Positions 16,119-25,444 are shown, counted from the first letter of the stretch. The stretch is 64,000 nucleotides of DNA from Bacteroides bouchesdurhonensis (GCF_900155865.1 NZ_LT707006.1:1137626-1201625); one strand, 5' to 3'. The notes: a model not told the origin generated them from the sequence alone. Program-made: numbers and translations.

Positions 16119-16976
16119 ATGAAAAAGTTAGCAATTTTATTTGTATGCGCAGCTATATTAGCTTCGTGTGATGGCTTAAAGGGTGGAAGTAAAGACCTGA
16201 AAGCTGAAAATGACTCTCTATTAATGGAATTAACACAGCGTAATGCTGAATTGGATGATATGATGGGAATTTTCAATGAAGTCCAGGAAGGTTTTCGTAA
16301 GATCAATGCGGCTGAAAGTCGTGTGGATTTGCAGCGTGGTACTGTGACCGAAAATGCAATTAGTGCTAAACAACAGATTGCTTCTGATATAGAATTTATC
16401 ACTAAGCAGATGGATGAAAACAGAACTCAGATTGAAAAATTGCAAGCACAGTTGAAAAATAGTAAATCTAACTCTGTTCAGTTGAAAAAGGCCGTAGAAG
16501 CTTTGACGGTAGAATTGAATGCTAAGCAGCAACGCATTGAAGAACTTCAAACCGAATTAGCTTCTAAGAATATCCGTATTCAGGAATTGGATGCGGCAGT
16601 TAGCGATTTGGCCGCTACTAAAGAAACTCTGACAGCAGAAAATGAGGCAAAAGCTAAGACCGTTGCTGAACAGGAAAAGATCCTGAATGCTGCATGGTTT
16701 GTGTTTGGTACCAAATCCGAATTGAAAGCTCAGAAGATTCTGGAAAGCGGAGATGTACTAAAGAGTGCAGATTTCAATAAAGACTACTTTACTCAGATCG
16801 ACATTCGTACAACCAAAGAAATCAAGCTGTATTCTAAGCGTGCTGAGTTATTGACTGCTCATCCTGCAGGTTCTTACGAACTAGTTAAGGACGATAAAGG
16901 TCAGCTGACTTTGAAGATTACCAATCCTACTGATTTCTGGAGCGTATCAAAATACCTGGTTATCCTGGTAAAATAA
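16119..16976 (+). CDS. Coiled-coil lipoprotein
   Basis: Lipoprotein of unknown function: signal peptide with lipobox LASC (Cys17). Residues about 25-190 form an almost continuous coiled coil (ELTQRNAELDDMM, FITKQMDENRTQIEKLQAQL, AKQQRIEELQTELASK). A small C-terminal globular domain of about 90 residues follows (AAWFVFGTKSELKAQKIL, then KLYSKRAELLTAHPAGSYEL). A periplasm-spanning or envelope-scaffold role is plausible but not shown. It has its own strong terminator immediately downstream. Confidence 0.85.
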   Translation: MKKLAILFVCAAILASCDGLKGGSKDLKAENDSLLMELTQRNAELDDMMGIFNEVQEGFRKINAAESRVDLQRGTVTENAISAKQQIASDIEFITKQMDENRTQIEKLQAQLKNSKSNSVQLKKAVEALTVELNAKQQRIEELQTELASKNIRIQELDAAVSDLAATKETLTAENEAKAKTVAEQEKILNAAWFVFGTKSELKAQKILESGDVLKSADFNKDYFTQIDIRTTKEIKLYSKRAELLTAHPAGSYELVKDDKGQLTLKITNPTDFWSVSKYLVILVK

Positions 16977-16997
16977 GCTAGATAATCTTTATTTAAT

Positions 16998-17051
16998 AGC
17001 CAATGTGCTGATACCTCGATGCCTGAGTAATCAGTACATTGGCTTTTTTAT
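16998..17051 (+). terminator. Intrinsic terminator of the coiled-coil lipoprotein gene
   Basis: AGCCAATGT (16998-17006) pairs with ACATTGGCT (17035-17043), extended inside by CTGAT/ATCAG, followed by a T-rich tail. It overlaps the upstream-most possible start of the next gene (17005), which argues for the internal start at 17077. Confidence 0.85.
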
Positions 17052-17076
17052 TTTCCATATCGATATAAAACTACTA

Positions 17077-17769
17077 ATGAACTATAAGAATTTATTTTTT
17101 GATCTTGATGATACAATCTGGGCCTTCTCTCAGAATGCTCGTGAAACTTTTGAAGAAGTATACCATAACTATTCGTTGGATCGTTACTTTGATTCATTCA
17201 GCCAGTACTATATGCTTTATCAGCAACGGAACACCGAACTTTGGGTTGAATACGGTGATGGAAAGATAACGAAAGACGAGCTGAACCATCAGCGTTTTTT
17301 GTTTCCTCTTCAGTCGGTTGGAGTGAATGATGAGGCTTTAGCCAAGCAATTTTCAAAAGACTTTTTTGCGATTATTCCTACCAAGAGCGGTTTGATGCCA
17401 TACGCACAGGAAGTATTGGAATATTTATCTCCTCGTTATAATATGTATATCCTTTCCAATGGTTTTCGTGAATTGCAATCACATAAAATGCGTTCGGCAG
17501 GAATCGATCATTATTTTAGAAAGGTGATTCTATCGGAAGATATAGGCGTGATGAAACCCTGGCCGGAAATCTTCAATTTTGCTTTATCCGCTACTCAATC
17601 CGATTTGTGCACTTCACTAATGATAGGGGATAGTTGGGAAGCTGATATAACCGGTGCATACGGGGTTGGAATGGCTCAGGTTTATTATAATGTAGCAAAG
17701 CGGACCTCTTTCCCTTTCTATCCTACCTATCAGATTCACTCTTTGAAAGAATTAATGGATTTATTGTAG
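17077..17769 (+). CDS. HAD-family phosphatase, YjjG-like nucleotidase
   Basis: Haloacid-dehalogenase hydrolase of the YjjG (noncanonical pyrimidine nucleotidase) subgroup, thought to dephosphorylate nucleoside monophosphates in the cytosol. From the ATG at 17077 it has 230 residues. The nucleophile motif is FFDLDDTIW (DxD at residues 9-11), with a four-helix cap, motif II ILSNGFRE, a lysine in GVMKPWPEIF, and motif IV GDSWEADITGA. An earlier in-frame start at 17005 lies inside the preceding terminator and is not used. Substrate assignment is by subgroup resemblance. Confidence 0.9.
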   Translation: MNYKNLFFDLDDTIWAFSQNARETFEEVYHNYSLDRYFDSFSQYYMLYQQRNTELWVEYGDGKITKDELNHQRFLFPLQSVGVNDEALAKQFSKDFFAIIPTKSGLMPYAQEVLEYLSPRYNMYILSNGFRELQSHKMRSAGIDHYFRKVILSEDIGVMKPWPEIFNFALSATQSDLCTSLMIGDSWEADITGAYGVGMAQVYYNVAKRTSFPFYPTYQIHSLKELMDLL

Positions 17770-17787
17770 TTTTTATGGATTAAGTCG

Positions 17788-17824
17788 TATTTTTGCTGCG
17801 TTTAATAACTGCATAAAAATACGA
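17788..17824 (+). promoter_or_regulatory. Promoter -7 element and leader hairpin of marC-family gene
   Basis: TATTTTTG (17788-17795) matches TAnnTTTG. The same bases form one arm of a 9-bp inverted repeat, CGTATTTTT (17787-17795) with AAAAATACG (17816-17824), ending 7 bases before the ATG. The promoter and translation start are thus tied together in one foldable leader. Confidence 0.45.
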
Positions 17825-17831
17825 TAAAATT

Positions 17832-18491
17832 ATGGATGGTACGCTTCTTCCGTTCTTCTTGCTCTGTTTTACTTCGTTCTTCACACTGACTAATCCTTTG
17901 GGAACCATGCCCGTATTTCTCACCATGACACATGGAATGACAGATCAGGAACGTCGGGCAATTGTACGTCGGGCCACTTTTGTATCGTTTATAACGATTA
18001 TGGTGTTTGTTTTTGCAGGGCAGTTCCTCTTTAAATTCTTTGGTATATCGACCAATGGTTTTCGTATTGCAGGAGGCGTTATTATCTTTAAAATAGGTTT
18101 TGACATGCTGCAAGCCCGTTATACACCGATGAAATTGAAGGACGAAGAAATCAAAACTTATGCTGACGATATCTCCATTACCCCTCTAGGGATACCGATG
18201 CTGTGTGGACCGGGTGCGATAGCCAATGCAATCGTATTGATGCAAGATGCAAATACCTTTGAGATGAAAGGAGTTCTAATTGGAACCATTGCCTTGATCT
18301 ATCTCGTTACTTATTTCATTCTCCGCGCTTCTACACGTTTGGTGAATGTGTTGGGAGAAACTGGCAATAATGTAATGATGCGTTTGATGGGGTTGATTCT
18401 GATGGTAATTGCAGTAGAATGTTTTGTGAGTGGAGCAAAACCAATATTAACCGATATTGTAAAAGATGGAATGTTGGGAATGATTCAATAA
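17832..18491 (+). CDS. MarC family membrane protein
   Basis: Integral membrane protein of the MarC (UPF0056) family, 219 residues, six predicted membrane helices. Motifs seen are TNPLGTMPVFLTMTHG near the N-terminus, GGVIIFKIGFDMLQA, and ITPLGIPMLCGPGAIANAI, the second half-site that mirrors the first NPxG motif. The family was once tied to multidrug resistance, but that link was withdrawn, so transport function is undefined. It stands between the YjjG-like gene and an orphan recombinase. Confidence 0.93.
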   Translation: MDGTLLPFFLLCFTSFFTLTNPLGTMPVFLTMTHGMTDQERRAIVRRATFVSFITIMVFVFAGQFLFKFFGISTNGFRIAGGVIIFKIGFDMLQARYTPMKLKDEEIKTYADDISITPLGIPMLCGPGAIANAIVLMQDANTFEMKGVLIGTIALIYLVTYFILRASTRLVNVLGETGNNVMMRLMGLILMVIAVECFVSGAKPILTDIVKDGMLGMIQ

Positions 18492-18581
18492 CGTTTTTGC
18501 AAATAGTGAGGCTTATTCTTTTTTATTAATTATACAGAGCTACAACTAATTTGTTCATAGTATTAATTCAAAATTAAAAGT

Positions 18582-19760
18582 ATGGGAAAAATTAGCTATA
18601 CTCTTGTATATAACCGCAAAAAGAAGTTGAATAGGAAGGGCAATGCACTTGTACAGGTAGAAGCCTATCTGAATAGACGGAAGGTTTATTTTTCAACCAG
18701 GGTTTATCTCCGACCTGAACAATGGGATCCTAAAAGAAGGATGGTGAAAGATCATCCTAATAAAGAAGCTTTAAATCGCATGCTCTATGGACTTGTGGGT
18801 ACCCTCGAACAAAAGGAACTGGAACTTTGGCAGCAGGGAAAAACAATTTCGTTGGAGTTACTAAAGGATACGGTAAGCAGTTCGGCAATAGACAGGAAAA
18901 AATCCTTTCTGACATTTGTCAAAGAAGAAATAAAAAACTCTTCGTTAAAAGAATGTACCAAACAAAACCATCTCTCTACTCTCCGGCTGTTGCAGGAATT
19001 TAAAAAAGATATTCACTTTGCTGATTTAACCTTTGAGTTCATTTCTTCATTTGATAATTTTCTTCAGTCGAAAGGATACCATATTAATACAATAGCCAAA
19101 CACATGAAACATGTGAAACGCTACGTGAATGTGGCTATCAATAAAGAATACATGGATATCCGAAAATATGCTTTCAGGAAATATAAAATAAAAAACGTGG
19201 AAGGAAAACACACGCATTTATCTCCGGAAGAACTTCGTAAGATAGAAAATCTGAAGTTGGAAGGGCGGTTCAAAAAGTTACAGCATGTTAAGGATGCTTT
19301 TTTATTCTGCTGTTATGCAGGATTGCGTTATTCCGATTTTGTAAATCTCACAGCAGCTAATGTTGTGGAACTTTATCAGGAGACATGGTTGATTTATAAA
19401 TCCGTTAAAACCAAGATCGAGGTACGTCTTCCGCTCTATCTACTATTTGGAGGAAAAGGACTTCTGGTGTTAGAACGTTACAAAGATATCCTCAATGATT
19501 TTTTCCGATTGGAAGATAATTCAAATGTGAATAAAGAATTGAATGCATTGGCTAAACTGGCGGGAGTAGATAAACATATTTCTTTTCATACCGCCCGTCA
19601 TACCAATGCCACTTTGCTTATTTATAACGGAACCAATATAACGACCGTACAGAAACTACTCGGACATAAGAGTGTGAAAACGACTCAGGTTTACACGAAT
19701 ATAATGGATATTACCATTGTGCGTGATTTGGAACGGACCACTCTTTTGGGCGGCGAGTGA
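18582..19760 (+). CDS. Orphan tyrosine recombinase
   Basis: Site-specific DNA recombinase of the tyrosine integrase family, 392 residues, full length. Order of domains: arm-binding N-terminus (1-100), SAM-like core-binding domain (about 105-205) and catalytic domain (about 210-385). The catalytic set is complete: R249 in GLRYSD, H336 and R339 in HTARHT, H362 in LLGHKS and Y371 in QVYTNI. There are no adjacent excisionase, relaxase, tRNA or obvious att repeats; both neighbours are core genes. It could be a leftover of a lost element, or a stand-alone invertase acting elsewhere. The family is certain, the role is not. Confidence 0.92.
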   Translation: MGKISYTLVYNRKKKLNRKGNALVQVEAYLNRRKVYFSTRVYLRPEQWDPKRRMVKDHPNKEALNRMLYGLVGTLEQKELELWQQGKTISLELLKDTVSSSAIDRKKSFLTFVKEEIKNSSLKECTKQNHLSTLRLLQEFKKDIHFADLTFEFISSFDNFLQSKGYHINTIAKHMKHVKRYVNVAINKEYMDIRKYAFRKYKIKNVEGKHTHLSPEELRKIENLKLEGRFKKLQHVKDAFLFCCYAGLRYSDFVNLTAANVVELYQETWLIYKSVKTKIEVRLPLYLLFGGKGLLVLERYKDILNDFFRLEDNSNVNKELNALAKLAGVDKHISFHTARHTNATLLIYNGTNITTVQKLLGHKSVKTTQVYTNIMDITIVRDLERTTLLGGE

Positions 19761-19793
19761 TATGAAAAACAAGACCTGCGAAGTGTGAAAATA

Positions 19794-19824
19794 AGAGGAA
19801 TGCAACAATGTCCTCTTTTTTTTT
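19794..19824 (+). terminator. Intrinsic terminator of the recombinase gene
   Basis: AGAGGA (19794-19799) pairs with TCCTCT (19811-19816), followed by eight more T residues. Confidence 0.75.
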
Positions 19825-19826
19825 GT

Positions 19827-19834
19827 TATATTTG
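19827..19834 (+). promoter_or_regulatory. -7 element of hflX
   Basis: TATATTTG, an exact match, directly after the terminator and 28 bases before the ATG at 19863. It rules out the in-frame start at 19785. Confidence 0.65.
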
Positions 19835-19862
19835 CCGCCATATTTTTTATAGAACAGAAGAA

Positions 19863-21122
19863 ATGAAAGAATTTGTAATCTCCGAAGCCCAGGTTGAAAC
19901 AGCTGTACTGGTGGGACTCATCACTCAAACGCAGGATGAGCGTAAGACCACTGAGTATCTGGACGAACTGGCTTTCCTTGCCGAGACGGCTGGGGCGGAA
20001 GTAGTGAAACGATTTACGCAGAAGTTGCCGACCGCTAATTCGGTGACCTATGTTGGAACAGGTAAACTGAATGAGATAAAAGAATATATTTTGCATGAAG
20101 CCGAAGAAGAACGTGAAGTAGGAATGGTGATCTTTGATGATGAGCTTTCCGCTAAACAGATTCGTAATATTGAGGCTGAACTGAAAGTAAAGATACTCGA
20201 CCGTACTTCTCTGATTCTTGATATATTTGCAATGCGTGCGCAGACAGCTAATGCTAAGACGCAGGTAGAGCTTGCCCAATACAAATATATGTTGCCCCGT
20301 TTGCAACGATTGTGGACGCACTTGGAACGCCAGGGAGGTGGTTCCGGAGGCGGAAGTGGTAAAGGTGGTTCTGTAGGTCTTCGCGGACCGGGTGAAACAC
20401 AGCTCGAGATGGACCGTCGTATCATCTTAAACCGTATGTCATTGTTGAAAGAACGTCTGGCTGAGATAGATAAGCAGAAATCAACTCAACGGAAAAATCG
20501 TGGGCGGATGATTCGTGTTGCTTTGGTAGGTTATACCAATGTAGGAAAATCGACCATTATGAATTTGTTGTCAAAAAGTGAGGTGTTTGCAGAGAATAAA
20601 CTGTTTGCGACACTGGACACGACGGTCCGTAAAGTCATTATTGATAACCTGCCGTTCTTATTGTCCGATACAGTCGGATTTATTCGTAAATTGCCAACGG
20701 ATCTGGTAGATTCTTTTAAATCGACACTCGATGAAGTGCGCGAGGCTGACTTGTTGCTGCATGTTGTCGATATTTCTCATCCGGGATTTGAAGAACAGAT
20801 AGAAGTGGTGAATAAAACGCTTGCCGATATCGGTGGTTCCGGAAAACCTATGATTCTTATATTTAATAAAATAGACGCCTATACCTACGTGGAGAAAGCG
20901 TCGGACGACCTTACCCCCAGAACAAAGGAAAACTTAACACTCGAAGAACTGATGAAGACGTGGATGGCTAAGATGGAGGATAATTGCCTCTTTATTTCCG
21001 CCCGCGAGCGAATCAATATAGACGAACTGAAAAGTGTTGTATATCAACGAGTGAAAGAATTGCACGTTCAGAAATACCCCTATAACGATTTTCTTTATCA
21101 GATCTACGAAGAGGAAGAGTAA
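19863..21122 (+). CDS. hflX: Ribosome-associated GTPase HflX
   Basis: HflX GTPase, which binds the 50S subunit and can split stalled ribosomes under stress. Start ATG at 19863 (MKEFVISEAQ, preceded by AGAAG), giving 419 residues. The N-terminal HflX domain holds VTYVGTGKLNEI and DDELSAKQIRNIE; a Gly-rich linker (158-170) precedes the conserved LRGPGETQLEMDRR. The G domain has G1 GYTNVGKS (223-230), a DTVGFIRKLP G3, and an NKID G4. All catalytic motifs are intact. The next gene starts 56 bases downstream. Confidence 0.95.
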   Translation: MKEFVISEAQVETAVLVGLITQTQDERKTTEYLDELAFLAETAGAEVVKRFTQKLPTANSVTYVGTGKLNEIKEYILHEAEEEREVGMVIFDDELSAKQIRNIEAELKVKILDRTSLILDIFAMRAQTANAKTQVELAQYKYMLPRLQRLWTHLERQGGGSGGGSGKGGSVGLRGPGETQLEMDRRIILNRMSLLKERLAEIDKQKSTQRKNRGRMIRVALVGYTNVGKSTIMNLLSKSEVFAENKLFATLDTTVRKVIIDNLPFLLSDTVGFIRKLPTDLVDSFKSTLDEVREADLLLHVVDISHPGFEEQIEVVNKTLADIGGSGKPMILIFNKIDAYTYVEKASDDLTPRTKENLTLEELMKTWMAKMEDNCLFISARERINIDELKSVVYQRVKELHVQKYPYNDFLYQIYEEEE

Positions 21123-21132
21123 TTAATCGAAT

Positions 21133-21163
21133 GTACCGCTTTGCAAATTGGGGAAGGCGGTAC
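21133..21163 (+). promoter_or_regulatory. Hairpin between hflX and the DUF4954 gene
   Basis: GTACCGC (21133-21139) pairs perfectly with GCGGTAC (21157-21163). There is no T run, so it is more likely a processing or leader structure than a terminator. Confidence 0.35.
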
Positions 21164-21178
21164 ATAATTTGTATCTAT

Positions 21179-23170
21179 ATGAAAGATTATCGTAGACTGA
21201 CTGAAGACGAGGTGCTTCAGCTAAAGAGCCAGTCGTGTCTGGCTGATGATTGGGGGAATGTGCTGGTTGCCGAAGGTTTTAATAGTGAATATGTTCATCA
21301 CACTCGATTCTCGGGCGAAGTGAAGCTAGGTGTGTTCGACGCCGAATTTACCTTGCCGGGAGGAATCAAAAAGCACTCGGGATTACGGCATGTTACTTTG
21401 CATAATGTAGTGGTAGGGGATAACTGCTGCATTGAGAACATCCAAAACTACATTGCAAACTATGAGATTGGGAATGATACTTTTATTGAGAATGTAGATA
21501 TCATTCTGGTAGACGGGTTGAGCACTTTTGGTAATGGGGTAGAAGTTGCCGTCCTAAATGAAACCGGTGGTCGGGAAGTGTTGATAAACGATAAGCTGTC
21601 AGCTCATCAGGCGTATATAATGGCTTTGTATCGCCATCGTCCGGAACTGATCAATCGGATGAAATCGATAACGGATTATTATTCCAACAAACATGCTGCT
21701 ACTGTGGGAAGTATAGGAGATCATGTAATGATTCTTAATACAGGGTCCATTAAAAACGTTCGTATCGGTGATTATTCGCATATTTGCGGAACCTGTCGTC
21801 TGACCAATGGAAGTATCAACAGTAATGTGACAGCTCCTGTACGGATCGGTCATGGGGTGATTTGTGATGACTTTATCATTTCTTCCGGTTCTCATGTGGA
21901 TGATGGATCAATGCTGACCCGTTGTTTTGTTGGGCAGTCTTGTAAGTTAGGACATAATTATTCTGCTTCCGAATCTTTGTTTTTCAGTAATTGTCAAGGA
22001 GAGAATGGTGAAGCCTGTGCAATCTTTGCAGGTCCTTTTACAGTGACACATCATAAGTCTACTTTACTGATTGCCGGAATGTTTTCGTTTATGAATGCAG
22101 GTTCGGGATCTAATCAGAGTAATCATATGTATAAGTTGGGACCTATTCATCAGGGAACGATGGAAAGGGGTGCTAAGACAACTTCTGATTCATACATTTT
22201 ATGGCCGGCACGTGTCGGAGCTTTTTCTCTGGTGATGGGACGTCATGTGAATCATGCGGATACTTCTAATCTTCCTTTTTCTTACTTGATTGAGCAACGG
22301 AATACTACTTATCTGGTTCCGGGAGTGAACCTGCGAAGTGTCGGGACCATTCGTGACGCCCAGAAGTGGCCGAAGCGTGATAAACGAAAAGATCCGAATC
22401 GTCTGGATTATATAAATTATAATCTTCTGAGTCCGTATACTATTCAGAAGATGTTCAAAGGACGTTCTATTTTAAAAGATCTTAGACGGGTATCCGGTGA
22501 AACGTCTGAAACATATTCTTTTCAGAGTGCAAAAATAAAGAATTCTTCTCTGAATAATGGGATACGTTTCTATGAGATTGCCATTCATAAATTCCTGGGT
22601 AACTCTATTATTAAACGTCTGGAAGGTATCAACTTTCAGAGTAATCAGGAGATACGCCAGCGGTTGAAGCCGGATACCGAAATAGGTAAGGGTGAATGGG
22701 TGGATATTTCCGGATTGATAGCTCCTAAGAGTGAGATCGACAGACTGTTGGATGGTATTGAAAGTGGTTCGATAAATCGTTTAAAGTCAATAAATGCTTG
22801 TTTCTCTGAGATGCATGAGAACTATTATACCTATGAGTGGAGTTGGGCTTATGATAAGATTCAGGAATTTTATGGACTGAATCCGGAAACTATTACTGCC
22901 CAAGACGTGATTTGTATTGTGAAATCTTGGAAAGAAGCAGTTGTTGGTCTAGATAAAATGGTGTATGAAGACGCCAAGAAAGAATTCTCTCTTTCTTCCA
23001 TGACCGGATTCGGTGCTGATGGTTCGCATGATGAGATGAAGCAGGATTTTGAACAAGTTCGCGGGGATTTCGAAAGTAATACGTTTGTGACGGCAGTACT
23101 GAAACATATTGAAGACAAAACAGCCTTGGGTGATGAACTTATCAAAAGGATTGAGCATATTGAAGAGTAA
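21179..23170 (+). CDS. DUF4954 family protein (left-handed beta-helix, acyltransferase-like)
   Basis: A 663-residue cytosolic protein of the DUF4954 family, common in Bacteroidetes. The start at 21179 (MKDYRRLTEDEV) is preferred to 21131, which falls in the hairpin region. Residues about 50-380 show hexapeptide-type turns (VRIGDYSHICGT, VRIGHGVICDDFII, VGQSCKLGH) of a left-handed beta helix, as in UDP-GlcNAc acyltransferases and sugar-phosphate nucleotidyltransferases. The C-terminal third is mainly helical. Activity and substrate are not known. It follows hflX and ends before a clear terminator. Confidence 0.85.
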   Translation: MKDYRRLTEDEVLQLKSQSCLADDWGNVLVAEGFNSEYVHHTRFSGEVKLGVFDAEFTLPGGIKKHSGLRHVTLHNVVVGDNCCIENIQNYIANYEIGNDTFIENVDIILVDGLSTFGNGVEVAVLNETGGREVLINDKLSAHQAYIMALYRHRPELINRMKSITDYYSNKHAATVGSIGDHVMILNTGSIKNVRIGDYSHICGTCRLTNGSINSNVTAPVRIGHGVICDDFIISSGSHVDDGSMLTRCFVGQSCKLGHNYSASESLFFSNCQGENGEACAIFAGPFTVTHHKSTLLIAGMFSFMNAGSGSNQSNHMYKLGPIHQGTMERGAKTTSDSYILWPARVGAFSLVMGRHVNHADTSNLPFSYLIEQRNTTYLVPGVNLRSVGTIRDAQKWPKRDKRKDPNRLDYINYNLLSPYTIQKMFKGRSILKDLRRVSGETSETYSFQSAKIKNSSLNNGIRFYEIAIHKFLGNSIIKRLEGINFQSNQEIRQRLKPDTEIGKGEWVDISGLIAPKSEIDRLLDGIESGSINRLKSINACFSEMHENYYTYEWSWAYDKIQEFYGLNPETITAQDVICIVKSWKEAVVGLDKMVYEDAKKEFSLSSMTGFGADGSHDEMKQDFEQVRGDFESNTFVTAVLKHIEDKTALGDELIKRIEHIEE

Positions 23171-23220
23171 CTCTTAGATTCTTTGAAGAAACATATTCAT
23201 TGAATAATGTATATTCATAT

Positions 23221-23266
23221 TGGGCTGAAAGACTATATGTATAAATTAGGCTTTCAGCCCATGTTT
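23221..23266 (+). terminator. Intrinsic terminator after the DUF4954 gene
   Basis: TGGGCTGAAAG (23221-23231) pairs perfectly with CTTTCAGCCCA (23251-23261), followed by TGTTTT. Confidence 0.7.
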
Positions 23267-23433
23267 TATCAATCGGATTTCCATTGGGATTATATATGGA
23301 TGAATTTTAATCATCCGGTTTTTATACTACATAGAGTTTTTAAAAGTGATTTTTATCTGCAACTTGCACCAAATTGCATGTATCTTCCTGATAAATAGGA
23401 ATTTGATGGTGTGCAAGATACGGTGGCAGATCG

Positions 23434-23472
23434 GTTGCAGATACTTCATCTGCAACAGTCGTTTTTCTTTTT
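23434..23472 (+). terminator. Hairpin with T-rich tail
   Basis: GTTGCAGAT (23434-23442) and ATCTGCAAC (23448-23456) form a 9-bp stem with a 5-base loop, then GTTTTTCTTTTT. It looks like an intrinsic terminator although no gene directly precedes it; it could end a small transcript from this region. Confidence 0.45.
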
Positions 23473-23580
23473 ATTTCAGAATATTGAACCTATCAAAGTA
23501 GTCGCTTTGTCCGTTCTACCAACTGTTTCAACTGCTTGAATTAACTGTTCAGAGCTTCCAAACAAAGTGTTTTGTTGCTT

Positions 23581-23670
23581 GAAACAGTTTGTTTCCCTAT
23601 TTGGAACACTTTGTTTTCCTACTTGGAACACTTTGTTTCAAGTAATAGAACACTTTGTTTCAACTAACCG
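23581..23670 (+). repeat. Array of four ~22-bp repeats around ACACTTTGTTT
   Basis: Units starting GAAACAGTTTGTTT, GAACACTTTGTTT, GAACACTTTGTTT and GAACACTTTGTTT follow one another at about 22-bp steps from 23581, with variable 8-9-bp tails. An inverted version (AAACAAAGTGTTTTGTT) lies just upstream near 23560. The spacing, two helical turns, would put all units on the same face of the DNA. Confidence 0.6.
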
Positions 23671-23751
23671 AAACTAATTGAAACAACCGGGTTCTCCGTT
23701 ATTCATTCTTAATTCTTCATTTTTCCTTCCACATTCTTCATTCATATTTAT

Positions 23752-23759
23752 TACCTTTG
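23752..23759 (+). promoter_or_regulatory. -7 element of the fumarase gene
   Basis: TACCTTTG, an exact match, 38 bases before the ATG. Confidence 0.6.
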
Positions 23760-23797
23760 CCTCACTAACTAATATTACGTAATAAAATAAGAAACTT

Positions 23798-25444
23798 ATG
23801 GCAACACCTCCGTTTAAGTATCAGCCCATGTTTGAAAAGGGGAAAGATACAACTGAGTATTATCTGCTTACAAAAGACTATGTATCAGTAAGCGAGTTTG
23901 AAGGCAATCCTATCCTGAAAGTGGAGAAAGAAGGTTTGACTGCGATGGCTAATGCGGCTTTTCGTGATGTGTCATTTATGCTTCGTCGTTCGCATAACGA
24001 ACAAGTTGCTAAGATTCTTAGTGATCCCGAAGCTAGTGAAAACGATAAATATGTGGCACTGACTTTTCTCCGTAATGCAGAAGTGGCTGCTAAAGGAGTA
24101 TTACCTTTTTGTCAGGACACCGGTACGGCAATTATTCATGGTGAAAAAGGACAGCAGGTATGGACAGGTTTCTGCGATGAAGAAGCTCTTTCATTAGGTG
24201 TTTATAAAACCTATACGGAAGAAAATCTTCGTTATTCGCAAAACGCACCTCTTAATATGTATGATGAGGTAAATACAAAATGTAACCTTCCTGCACAGAT
24301 TGATATCGAAGCTACCGAAGGCATGGAATATGAATTCCTTTGTGTAACGAAGGGCGGTGGTTCTGCAAATAAAACTTATCTGTATCAGGAGACAAAAGCT
24401 ATTTTGAATCCTAGCACATTGGTTCCTTTTTTGGTGGAGAAGATGAAAACATTGGGTACTGCGGCTTGTCCGCCTTACCACATCGCTTTTGTCATTGGTG
24501 GAACTTCGGCTGAAAAGAACTTGCTGACTGTAAAATTGGCTTCTACTCATTTTTATGATAATTTGCCGACTACAGGAAATGAATTCGGTCGCGCTTTCCG
24601 TGATGTTGAATTGGAAAAACAGGTGTTGGAAGAAGCTCATAAGATTGGTTTAGGTGCGCAATTCGGTGGTAAATATCTTGCTCACGATGTTCGCATCATC
24701 CGTTTACCTCGTCATGGTGCTTCTTGTCCGGTAGGTTTGGGCGTATCTTGCTCGGCTGACCGTAACATTAAGTGTAAGATTAATAAAGAAGGTATTTGGA
24801 TCGAAAAGCTAGACTCTAATCCGGGTAGCCTGATACCTGCGGAACTGCGTCAGGCTGGCGAGGGTGATGCTGTCAAGATCGACTTGAATCGTCCGATGCC
24901 CGAGATTCTGAAAGAACTTACTAAATATCCGGTAGCTACCCGTCTGTCATTGAATGGAACTATTATCGTAGGTCGTGACATTGCTCATGCTAAACTGAAA
25001 GAACGTTTGGATCGTGGCGAAGATCTGCCTCAATATATCAAAGATCATCCTATTTACTACGCAGGTCCGGCAAAAACTCCGGAAGGTATGGCTTGTGGTT
25101 CAATGGGACCGACTACAGCCGGACGTATGGACCCGTATGTAGATCTGTTTCAGGAACATGGAGGTAGCATGATTATGCTTGCAAAAGGTAATCGTAGCCA
25201 ACAGGTAACCGATGCTTGTAAGAAACATGGTGGTTTCTACTTAGGTTCTATCGGTGGACCGGCTGCTATTCTTGCTCAAAACAATATCAAGAGCATAGAA
25301 TGTGTGGAATATCCTGAATTGGGTATGGAAGCTATCTGGAAAATTGAAGTGGAAGATTTCCCGGCATTTATCTTGGTTGATGACAAGGGTAATGACTTCT
25401 TCAAGCAAATCAAACCTCGTTGCACTTTAAACGGTAGTAAGTAA
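23798..25444 (+). CDS. Class I fumarate hydratase (4Fe-4S)
   Basis: Oxygen-sensitive class I fumarase interconverting fumarate and malate, here part of the reductive branch leading to succinate and propionate in Bacteroides. At 548 residues it is full length. The three cluster-binding cysteines are in place: C105 (LPFCQDTG), C224 (TAACPPYH) and C318 (GVSCSAD), the same numbers as in E. coli FumA. Other family blocks are [25 protein letters not shown] and [18 protein letters not shown]. It is a single-gene transcript with its own promoter and terminator. I recall a class I fumarase at a comparable place in B. thetaiotaomicron. Confidence 0.96.
   Translation: MATPPFKYQPMFEKGKDTTEYYLLTKDYVSVSEFEGNPILKVEKEGLTAMANAAFRDVSFMLRRSHNEQVAKILSDPEASENDKYVALTFLRNAEVAAKGVLPFCQDTGTAIIHGEKGQQVWTGFCDEEALSLGVYKTYTEENLRYSQNAPLNMYDEVNTKCNLPAQIDIEATEGMEYEFLCVTKGGGSANKTYLYQETKAILNPSTLVPFLVEKMKTLGTAACPPYHIAFVIGGTSAEKNLLTVKLASTHFYDNLPTTGNEFGRAFRDVELEKQVLEEAHKIGLGAQFGGKYLAHDVRIIRLPRHGASCPVGLGVSCSADRNIKCKINKEGIWIEKLDSNPGSLIPAELRQAGEGDAVKIDLNRPMPEILKELTKYPVATRLSLNGTIIVGRDIAHAKLKERLDRGEDLPQYIKDHPIYYAGPAKTPEGMACGSMGPTTAGRMDPYVDLFQEHGGSMIMLAKGNRSQQVTDACKKHGGFYLGSIGGPAAILAQNNIKSIECVEYPELGMEAIWKIEVEDFPAFILVDDKGNDFFKQIKPRCTLNGSK

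Larger units (their letters stand above)
23171..23797. other. 627-bp structured intergenic region
   Basis: No gene is supported. It contains the terminator at 23221, a second perfect hairpin (GTTGCAGAT/ATCTGCAAC, 23434-23456) followed by a T-rich run, mutually complementary bits around TTGCACC (from about 23364) and GGTGTGCAA (about 23408-23416), the tandem repeat array at 23581-23670, and the fumarase promoter at 23752. Confidence 0.6.

Noticed and set aside
15503..16402. 299-codon open frame on the minus strand across rsmI
   Set aside because: It lies antisense to rsmI and the coiled-coil lipoprotein gene, its product is Ser/Cys/Phe-rich with no recognisable domain, and the plus-strand genes are certain.
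19656..20321. 221-codon minus-strand frame across the recombinase end and hflX start
   Set aside because: It crosses a terminator and a promoter of plus-strand genes, and its composition is that of a shadow frame.
23207..23398. 63-codon frame after the DUF4954 gene
   Set aside because: It runs through the perfect terminator hairpin at 23221-23261 and encodes nothing recognisable.
23581..23670. CRISPR-like repeats
   Set aside because: Units are only about 13 conserved bases with 8-9-bp tails, there are no unique spacers of regular size and no cas genes.
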